Shown in pieces: positions 43,610-54,000 of a stretch of DNA of 64,000 nucleotides. Both the position numbers and the translations under genes were made by a program. Numbering within the stretch: position 1 is the stretch's first letter; each line of letters starts with the position of its first letter. Below the pieces are notes generated by a model. That model was not told the origin of the DNA, did not search any database, and saw only the letters and a program-made list of their open reading frames with translations. The stretch spans positions 59,292,813-59,356,812 of the forward strand of contig CM053325.1 of NCBI GenBank assembly GCA_028583605.1, read 5' to 3'. This DNA is from Dastarcus helophoroides (taxonomy: Eukaryota; Arthropoda; Insecta; Coleoptera; Bothrideridae).

Positions 43610-44025
43610 TCAAAAATTAAAATACAAATCTTATCCTCTGAAACCAAGAAAGATTAAAAAACACAACAAAGGTTGCTCTAACGCATTTCGATATCCAAGC
43701 TATCATCTTCAGAGATTCTTGGTTTCAGGGGACAAGATTTGTATTTTAATTTTTGAAGATAACCAAGGACCAGTCCGTTCCACCAAAATACAAATCTTCA
43801 AAATTTGTCCCCTGAAATCAAGAAAAATTAAAAAACAACAACACTTGCTCTAAGGCGTTTCGATAGCCAAACTATATCACTTTCAGAGAAAACAATTTTT
43901 TTCTCTGAAGATGATAGCTTGGTTAACAAAATGCGTTAAAGTAAGTTTAAATTTTTCTTGGTTTCAGGGGCCAAGATTTGTATATCAACCTTTGAAGATA
44001 ACCAAAGACCAGTTTGTTCCACCAA
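43610..44025. mobile_element. Two family X copies in tandem
   Basis: Copy 1, about 43610-43795: inner arm and outer right segment with the right arm deleted (CAGAGATTCTTGGTTTC). Copy 2, about 43796-44025: both arms around a diverged centre, ending CCAGTTTGTTCCACC. They share the ACCAAAATACAAATC junction, so one copy is joined end to end with the next. Confidence 0.8.
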
Positions 44026-47000
44026 AAAAAAAATTCACAAGATTTCGCAATCCTTGCAACCAACGGAGACATTGGAAATGATAACACCAAATAGAAACAT
44101 AATTAACACTTTATTTAACATACAAGGTTATACAGGGTATTTACAAATTTCAAAGACAACGCTTGGCAGTTGATTCGGAATGATAAATAAATACGAATTA
44201 CGAAACAAAAAATAATAAAAAATGTTTACTTTTCGAATTGCAGACTTTCAAAATTGTTATAAAAATAATTTAATTAATAATTTCATAACCTCTTTACCGA
44301 TCGTGTTGAAATATGAAACCTTTATTTATTTAGATTATTAAGGCTAGAATCTTAGTGACGTCGACCTATGTGTTATCCGACACCCCTTGAAATTCGCCAC
44401 GACAATTATCTATGTATCTTCGAAGTAGTAAATAATAATAATTACATAAAATATGTATTGATTTACTACAATACGTATTACGTTTAGTTTTTATTTTTTT
44501 TATAACTGATTAAAATGTCGTTAAGGCTGACTGTGTTGAAAGTGTTTGCAGATGTGTCTTACACCACATAAATTTTATGGCCCTTCACAGTTTGTTTGAA
44601 CCCTCTGGTTGGATAAGTAGTACATTTCAGAAATTTGTCATTCCGACAAGTGGCTGTTAGATATTCTGTCATCCCTATTTTTTTCAAGTTTAAGAATTAT
44701 TTTATTGATACTGAATGTGCCTTCTTTCCTTTTTGAAAGGCAACGTTACAATGAATAGACCACAGGGTGCTCGTAAATAGTAATTGTCTTGAAAGTGTTA
44801 TTCCTGGCCTTTTCTTCTTGGGATAAAAGTATTTTGTTTTCACTTTCCTCTTGATCCTAAAATTTATTGCCCCGCTCATGTAATTGTTCTTCCTAACAAA
44901 AATGTATGGTCTTTGAATTGCATGTCATATTTTTATTTCTTTGAATGGACTTTTAAATGACCAGCTGCATTCAACCCAATTTGGTTTCTTAAAAATGAAG
45001 TTAATTTTTTCTGATTTCAATGGAATTTCTAATTACTCCCAAAATAAACTTGTTTTAGTTAATAAATCTATTTAGATTATTTCGCATTGAAATCAGGATC
45101 ATCTAAAAAAACATTAGAGGGCAGTTGAATGGCAAATTTATCAATCTCAAAAATTCAGGTTGGTTCTGTGATTTTGTTTATCATATTCCAGATCATACGT
45201 GAATTCGTTTAGATGTGATTTGATTCATATGTTACATTACTTCAAAATCTTTTAAAGAAAATTACAATTTTTTAACTAATGCTGAAGTAATGATGTTCGC
45301 TTGACACCCTGGATTTAACAATGCTGGACATTGTTTAAAGTTGCTGCACCTATTTCTGATTAAAACTAGAGCTGTACTGGTTGTACTGATTGCCATTTTC
45401 GCTTTGCATGATCTTTTAATTTTTCCGCTCTTATGGGAATAATAAATAAAAGTAATTCCCTTTTTTGCCGAAAGCTCTAAAACCTTTATTACAGTTAATT
45501 AGTTGTCTTAGACCGGGTTGTCTGGTTCTTGTGAATTAAAAAATGTTTAGGACGGTTGTGACCTGGTCTTTTATTTTAAAGCGGTCTTGCAGCAACTCTA
45601 TTGCATAATTGATTAATAATAATAATTAGCTGATAATGACAATGATTTAATAACGTCACTTGAATCTCCTTCCACAGAATCGAAAAGATAATGAAATTTC
45701 TTAATATCAAAAATACGCTTGTCGTAATGAACTGACCACTTAAATGAATCTAAAAACAAAAATGGGAAGCGATGAGGGCTTTAAATTAGCAACAGATATG
45801 GTATTTAATTATCTCGAGCCGTTTAATAATGACAGAGTGAATCTGATTGAATTAGTAAATTTCAATTTATGTCAGTTAAAATTTTATCGGGTGTTCAAAT
45901 GAAAAAGTCATCAAGTGTGCTCTAAGTTTTTTAGAAGAGAACGTAGCGAACCCGGCATTCGATTACTTATTGATCATTTTGGTTGATCCGTCAAGGGTCA
46001 TTTTGACGTCTTATTTATCGAGAGAGGTTAAAATTTTCTAACCTAAAGAAAATCGTCTAGAAATCTATTTTACTCTTATTTTTACTCTTCTTTACAAAAT
46101 TATGCGCTTATGCTTTCAAAATAATTATAAACACAAATTTTGGGCTTTTCCGAAATTTAATAATTTCTTCCACAATTTCCGATTTTTTAAATTTCTACAT
46201 TAAACTTGCAATTCTTGTGTTTTTTTCTTAAAACTTCGGATTTCAAATGGATTCAAAATTTGAACATCAGTCTTGCAAGTCTAACCCAAGATATTGCATT
46301 AAAAAAATAAATATAGAGTATTTTCTTGGAATTATGACTTTTCACAAAATTCCTCAACCTTTCAAAATGTCATTTATTTTTCTTAAACTGTCAATAAATA
46401 TTTACGTTTTGTTTAAAATGTTCATGTTAAATAATAAATTCTAAATATTTCTAAAGATTTTGACTTATTTTCGAAATTGTGACCTCAGCCTAAAAAATTC
46501 TTAAAATTATAAATATATAAACTCGAAAACTCAAGATTTTTTGTCGAAATTTTGTGATGTCAACTTTTTTTCGAAATTCAAGATCCCCTTTTTTATTAAA
46601 TCATGGGTGGTGGGTTTCCTCAAATTTTAAAATCCCAAAATTCAAGCTTTACTTTCTATTCTTATTTCCAACACCAATAAAGATTTCAACCAGTGTTAAA
46701 GCTTTAATTTCTTATTTTTAAGGTTTTAAATTTAATCAAGACTCTTTTTTTAAGAACACAAGTCATTTATTTAAAATCTTGACTTTAAATGAAATATTTT
46801 AATTTTTTTCAAATGATTTTGATTTAGTTGCAAAATTTTATCTTTAACCTCAAAATGTTGCCATATATTTTGAAATTTTAAAACATTATGAATTTTTTGA
46901 AATCGTGGAATATTTTCCTAAAGTTGTCTATTTTTTTTACTGTTTTTCTCGTAACTTTCCTGAATTCAAAATTTTGGACTTATTTAGATATTTTTTTTTT

Positions 47001-47515
47001 ATTTTTGACCTTAATATCGAAGTATTCGATTTGAGATTTCGAGTGAAAACTTGAATATTCAAATATTTTTCTTTCGACTTTTTTCTATTTTTAAGGTTAT
47101 TTCTGCAATGTTTATCTTTTCTAAATTTACAGTTTCCATTAGCCAAGTTTCTTCTGAAAGATTATTTTTTAAATTGAAATATACTCGTATAACCAAATAG
47201 ACTACGAAATAATTCAAATCAAAATAATATTAAGACATCTATGCTCATGGCTCTTGAAAGAAATATTTTAGTACAAAGCGAAAACAATGAAATATTAAAA
47301 TATATTTAATCTACAAGCAAAAATTTGTCAACTTTATTGTAAAAGTAATTTACATTTATTTGAGCCCTAAAAATTATAAGTGCAGATAATTTACCACATT
47401 CGTTTACTGAGTACTTCAAGGTTTCCAACTGTTCCAAGTACGTGAATTGGATTTAGGGTAACAGTTTACAGCATAATAATGGAATTATAACCTCTCAGTT
47501 AAGGGCCGCTGACTT
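44026..47515. other. Non-coding, mostly unique AT-rich DNA
   Basis: No convincing exon, RNA gene or repeat. If 37870-38079 is the first exon of the second gene this is intronic. Part (46030-47160) resembles the degenerate TTTTGAAATTTTGAC repeat. Short frames at 44697-44879 and 46247-46444 lack coding character. Confidence 0.5.
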
Positions 47516-47720
47516 GGGTAGTCCCTGTAAACTTCAGAACCTTTAAGTTTGCGCATCTTTACATGCTCACGATACCGCCTCTTGTGTTCAGTTTTTGTTA
47601 GCGGTGTTTTCGTACTTAACTCAGTAGATTCTCTATTTTCAATCTCTCGTAAACGTTTTTTACGCTCTCAATATGTCTTACACTTTTCGCTATTTTTCAT
47701 ACTCTTAATATCCATAGCTG
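47516..47720 (-). pseudogene. Basic coding relic with RYRE-like motifs
   Basis: Minus-strand reading from ATG 47716 gives MDIKSMKNSEKCKTY, one TGA, then ERKKRLREIENRES, KTPLTKTEHKRRYREH and MRKLKGSE. Paired basic RxRYRE-like segments are common in N-terminal parts of arthropod transposon proteins, but I cannot assign a family. The nearby frame 47742-47960 (minus) is of unknown nature. Confidence 0.35.
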
Positions 47721-47971
47721 ATAGCCTTATCCAATGAAACGTCACTGGATTAAACGAATATGGTGCACTGCGGTGAACTGTAAACTTAACATTCTCCCAT
47801 AGTTTTCACGCCGGCCCCTCGACGCCGAGAGCGCTCGACTGGCGAGTATGTCAAAGCGAGCGACACCGTGTTCTCTCAAGCTTGAACGAAAACCCGAAAC
47901 TTCACCCCATATCTCAACATAAACATTTCCAATGTTAAAAGAGTGACTTTCTTGATTCAAATTAATTTCAG

Positions 47972-48079
47972 GCTTCAGATTCAGTCGACTTTAAAGCTGT
48001 ATCACCAGAAGGTTTCTACTTTTGTGGTTCCATAGACAGGAGGCATGAAACTAAAGCTCATGGTTTTCTTTACTTAATG
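47972..48079 (+). CDS. DUF7064-like gene, exon a
   Basis: 36 codons, phase 0 at both ends: ASDSVDFKAVSPEGFYFCGS, DRRHETKAHGFLYLM. The acceptor TTAATTTCAG ends at 47971; the donor is GTATAT at 48080. The next intron is 60 bp with a long T tract. Confidence 0.75.
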
Positions 48080-51000
48080 GTATATTATCGAGATGAATAA
48101 AAGTGTGGCATTTTGAAAACGATTTTTTTTTTTTTTTAGCTTCCAGAGAATAATCTATACCGCAGTCCTAAATTACCCAAAACTACCCTCCAATGCAGTC
48201 CAACTTCAATATTTTTAATGGATTCGTACTCGGCCGAAGGCCTAACATTTAAACCAAAAATCCCCATGAAAGAATGGAAGGTCTCGTTCAAAGGGCTATT
48301 ACGGCAAGTAAATATTTTTTTTCTAGTTATACACACAGGAAGATAAATCCAGGGGCCAGACTGTTCATATGGACGAACTAGGCATTATCCTAAAGAGTGA
48401 TAAGACAAAATGATGGTTTCATGACACATCTTTTTATTTTGGTTACTTTTTTTTTAGTCATCAAAATTGTTGGTGCTCTTTTTTTGTTTTACTATTGAAA
48501 TACAAATGTTGTTCCCTGAAACCAAGAAAGATTAAAAAACACAACAAAGTTTGCTCTAACGCGTTTCGACAGCCAAGCTATCATGTTCATTGTTACTATG
48601 AAAAAGGAATCTCACACACATCAATAATAACTCGCTTAGATTAGGAATGAGCAAGACGTGGCCACATGCGGCCCGCCCAACATTTTTCTGCAGCCCTCCT
48701 AACAGCTCTACTGTTTTAAGTAAAAATTTTGGAAAAGAAAATGTCAAACAATTTGATGAAAAAACAAGAACATAAATTTCCACGATTCATGAAATATCTT
48801 GGATATGAGCGTAGGCAAGATTTTTTTTAAGAGGGGATGGGGGTAACAAAATCATTCCAAAATACTCATGGGTAAAAAAAACCTTCTGGCTTAGTAATGA
48901 GTATTTTTACTTAAAAACTACAGAATTGGGGACATCGCATTTTCAAATTAAGGTCAAAATTAAAAAAAAAGCCCAGTCTTAAGAAAAAACCTTTTGGAGA
49001 ACGTTAAGAAATGTCGAAATTTCGAAAAAGTGGAAATGTAAAAGAAACGAAACTTCCAAAAAGAATTAAAAAACACAACAAAGTTTGCTCTAACGCGCTT
49101 CGACAGCCAAGCTATCATGTTCATTGTTACTATGAAAAAGGAATCTCACACGCATCATTAATAACTCGCTTAGATCAGGGATGAGCAAGACGTGGCCACA
49201 TGCGGCCCGCCCAACATTTTTCTGCGGCCCTCCTAACAGCTCTACTGTTTTACGTAAAATTTTTGGAAAAGGAAATGTCAAACAATTTGATGAAAAAACA
49301 AGAACATAAATTTCCACGATTCATGAAATATCTTGGATATGAGCGTAGGCAAGATTTTTTTTAAGATGGGATGGGGGCAACAAAAATCATTCTAAACAAC
49401 TCATGGGTGGAAAAGAAAACCTTCTGGCTTAGTAATGCGTATTTTTACTTAAAAACTACAGAATTGGGGACATAGCATTTTCAAATTAAGGTCAAAATTA
49501 AAAAAAAAGCCCAATCTTAAGAAAAAACCTTTTGGAGAACGTTAAGAAATGTCGAAATTTCGAAAAAGTAGAAATGTAAAAGAGACGAAACTTCCAAAAA
49601 TAAATTTTTGTAAAAAGAGTTGTAATTTCTAGAACAAGTCGAATTCAGGTAAAAAAATGCAACTTTTAAAAATAATGATTTCAGAATTTTTATTTTATTT
49701 CAATTTTGTCTTATTTTGAAATTTTTCAAGAAATCTATTTTTCAAGATTTCCTAAAAATATTTTTTTTAGATTGTTTAGATTTCTATTAAAATTTTGACC
49801 CAATTTAAAAAAGAATAAACGAATTTTATAAAAAAGTCTAAATCTTTGGAACAAATTCCATTTCAAATGGAAATGTCCAGAAACAGATAAAATTGAATTT
49901 TGAGTTAAAAGTCAAAATTTGGTGAGTAACATAAATTTTGGACAAGTTGAAATTATTGGGGATAAGATTTTTAAAAAATCAAAAAAAACTGACTTCGAAA
50001 AAAATTCAGGAATTTTGAAAATTACGTTACAAATTCCAAAAATATTGAACTTTCTAGGAAACATTCCAAATTTCCAAAAGAAGGTCCAATTTTAAAATGA
50101 AAATTTAAAAAGTTGAAATTTTCGATAAATCATATTGAAAATAAAAACCTAACCTTTCTCAAAAACTCGAGAAATATGCAAAATTCAAAAAAAAAATCAA
50201 AATTTTCAAAGATCTAATTTTGTGAAAAGACGCAATTTTCAGAAAAAAGTCCAACTCTGAGAAAAAAAATCGCAAGATTCAAAAACATTGTTCTCAAAAT
50301 TTTAAATTCAGTAAAGCTGTTGAATTTATGAGAAATCTTTTTCTCGAAATCCCCAAAAATATTTTTTGCACCAACAGAAAAGTGACAATTTTCAGAACCA
50401 TAAAACCATTTGATCTAAAAGTAATAGTTTACTGAAAAAGGCAAATATTCAAGAAAATGACAAAATTTTGAAATAAATAAACCATTTTTGAAAAATTCTA
50501 AAAGGTAGGATTTTGAAAACAAAATGGAAATTTAAAAAAGACAAATTTTGAGGAACAGGCAAATTTTAGGTATAAGATTATTTCGGAAAAATTCGAAATT
50601 TTAAAAAAAAGACGAATTTACCAAAAAAAAGAATAAATTTTTTGAAATATTAAATATCGGATATTGAGATAAAAGTCAAGATTTCCTGAAAAAGGCAAAT
50701 TTTAGGAAACCAGTCAGAATTTCTAAAAAAATCAGAATCTAATAGATCGAAATTTTTAGTAAATGTTCAGAAAAATATCGCAATTTGAAAAAAAAGACGA
50801 ATTTACCAAAAAAAAAAAGAAAAAATTTATTAAAATATTTAATATCGAATATTGAGATAAAAATCAAGATTTCTTAAAAGAGGCAAATTTTAAGAAACCA
50901 GTCAAAATTTCTAAAAAAAATTAGAATCTAAAAGATCGAAATTTTTAGCAAATGTTCACACAAATATAGGAATGCGAAAAAAATTCTAGAAAACTTTGAA

Positions 51001-54000
51001 GTTGACAAAAAATTGTCCAAAGAAAGTCAAATTAAATAAAAGTCAAAAAAAATAGTAACAACCACGAGAAAAAGACGATATTGTAAGAGAAATTTTGCAA
51101 AAAAGATCTAAATTTTGAGAAAAAGCATTTAATCTAAGTGAAACTTTGAAATTCAGAAAAAGAGTAAATTTTAAGAGAAAAATCAAATATTTATTTTCTC
51201 TGGACTCTCAGGACGAGTCAGAGGAAGGCAGGCGCCAGAAAGTTAGGTTAGGTTAGCTGTCAGGAGACTCCAAAAATTTTCAAAATTAGATATTTTCTCA
51301 AAACGTCGCTTTTTTTGAATTCCGACTTTTATGAAGTTTGGCATTTTTACAAAATTTTGCCTGACGTTTTAAAAAAGAGGTTTACCAAAATTTCGACTAT
51401 TTTTGAAAAACGTGAATTTTTTATGAATATTTCAACGCTTCAAAATTTGGCCTTTTCTTTTGTCCGAAGTTCCTCAAAATTTTAAGTTCTTTTTCAAAAT
51501 TTTGGCTATTTTCAAAATTTTGCCTTGAACTTTTTTACTATTTTTTCAGAATTTCCACATTTTTGGAAATTTTTACTTTTATGAAAATGTCGATATTTTT
51601 CTAAATTTTGGCTATTGAAATTTTGATTCAAAATTCGTCTGTTAAAAGTCCGACTTTTTCGAAAATTTGAAATGTTTTGAAAATTTCTTTTTAAAAAAAT
51701 CTCGAATTATTTTTTTTTTTAGTTAGGTGACTCCAAAAATGTTCAAAATTTGATATTTTCTTAAAACTTCGCTTTTTTTGAATTTCGACTTATAAAGTTT
51801 GGCATTTTTACAAAATTTTGCCTGACATTTTTAAAAAGAGTTCTATCGAAATTTCGACTTTTTTTTTGAAAAGCGTGAATTTTTTATGAAAATTTCAGCG
51901 TTTCAAAATTTGGCCTTTTCTTTTAAATTTCCGAAGTTCCTCAAAATTTTAAGTTCTTTTTCAAAATTTTGGCTATTTTCAAAATTTGTCTTGAACTTTT
52001 TTACTATTTTTTCAGAATTTCCACATTTTTGGAAATTTTGACTTTTATGAAAATGTCGATATTTTTCTAAATTTTATCTACTGAAATTTCGGTTCAAAAT
52101 TCGTCTGTTAAAATTCCGAATTTTTCAAAAATTCAAAATGTTTTGAAAATTTCTTTTTTAAAAAATCTCGAATTATTTTTTTTAATTAGGCGACTCCAAA
52201 AATTTTCAAAATTGGATATTTTCTCAAAACTTCGCTTTTTTTTGAATTCTGACTTTTATAAAGTTTGGCATTTTTACAAAATTTTGCCTGACGTTTTAAA
52301 AAAGAGTTTTACCAAAATTTCGACTTTTTTTGAAAAGCGTGAATTTTTTATGAAAATTTCAACGTATCAAAATTTGGCCTTTTCTTTTAAATTTCCGAAG
52401 TTCCTCAAAATTCTAAGTTCTTTTTCAAAATTTTGGCTATTTTCAAATTTTTGTCTTGAACTTTTTTACTACTTTTCAGAATTTCCTTATTATTAGAAAT
52501 TTTTTCTTTTATGAAAATGTTGATATTTTTCTAAATTTTGACTATTGAAATTTCGGTTCAAAATTCGTCTGTTAAAATTCCGACTTTTTCTAAAATTTGA
52601 AATATTTTGAAAATTTCTTTTTTTAAAAAATCTCGAATTCTTTTTTTTTTTTTTGTTAGGCGACACCAAAAATTTTCAAAATTTGATATTTTCTCAAAAC
52701 TTCGCTTTTTTGAATTCCGACTTTTATAAAGTTTGGCATTTTTACAAAATTTTGCCTGACATTTTAAAAAAGAGTTTTATCGAAATTTCGACTTTTTTTG
52801 AAAAACGTGGGTTTTTCATAAAAATTTAAACGTTTCAAAATTTGGCCTTGTTTTTTAGATTCCCGAAGTTCTTCAAAATTTTAAGTTCTTTTTCAAAATC
52901 TTGGCTATTTTAAACATTTTGACATTTTTAAGATTCGTTTATATTTTAAAATTCCAAAATTTGTATTAAACCAGATTTTATTTTTATAAATTTTAGTTTT
53001 TTCCCGAAATTTGAGGTTTTTCGTAATTTCATAAGAAATAATTAAAGAAATTAGGCAAAGAAAGACCGTCAATCAAAAAAAACTGTTAGAAACTTAGAGT
53101 TTAAAGGCGAATTGTCTGGTTTTTTCTCGAAATTTGGACTTTAGTCTCGAAATATCAACTTTTTTTATGAAATTTCAGAAGTAAAGTCAAAATTTCGACC
53201 TTATCTCGAATTGCGACTTTAACCTGGAAATTTCGAGTAAAAAGTCGAAATTTTGGTTATTAAAAATCCCGTCATCTGTCAATATTGTATTTTGGAAATT
53301 TTGACTTTTACGAAAATGTCGATATTTTTTTAAATTTTGACTATTGAAATTTCGGTTCAAAATTCGTCTGTTAAAATTCCGACGTTAGCGAAAATTTGAA
53401 ATGTTTTGAAAATTTTTTTTTAAAAATCTCGAATTCTTTTTTTTTTGTTAGGCGACTCCAAAAACTTTCAAAATTTTATATTTTCTTAAAACTCCGCTTT
53501 TTTTAAATTCAGACTTTTATAAAGTTTGGCATTTTTACAAAATTTTGCCTGACATTTTAAAAAAGAGTTTTATCGAAATTTCGACTTTTTTTGAAAAAAG
53601 TGAATTTTTTATGAAAATTTCAAAGTTTTAAAATTTTGCCTTTTCTTTTAGATTTCCGAGGTTCCCGAAAATTCCAAGCTCTTTTTCAAAATTTTGGCAT
53701 TTTTAAAAGTCGTTTATTTTTTAAAATTTCAAAATTTGTATTAAACCAGATTTTTTTTAAATAAATTTTAGTTTTTTGCGCTTTTTAGTCATTTGTTAAG
53801 AAATAATTAAAGAAATTGGGCGAAGACCACCAATAAAAAAAAAGTGTTAGAAACTTCGAGTTTAAAGGCGAATTGTCTAGTTTTTTCTCGAAATTTCGAC
53901 TTTAGTCTCGAAATATCAACTTTGTTCACAAAATTCCAGAAGTAAAGTCAAAATTGCAACTTAATCTCGAATTTCGACTTTAACCTGGAAATTTCAAGAA

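Noticed and set aside
47742..47960. Minus-strand frame of 72 codons as a host gene
   Set aside because: Protein-like in part (LASRALSASRGRRENYGRML) but no family, no splice context, and it abuts the intron acceptor of the plus-strand gene; left unassigned.
51240..51256. Telomeric TTAGG array
   Set aside because: Only about two to three imperfect TTAGGTTAGG units; far too short and it lies within repeats.
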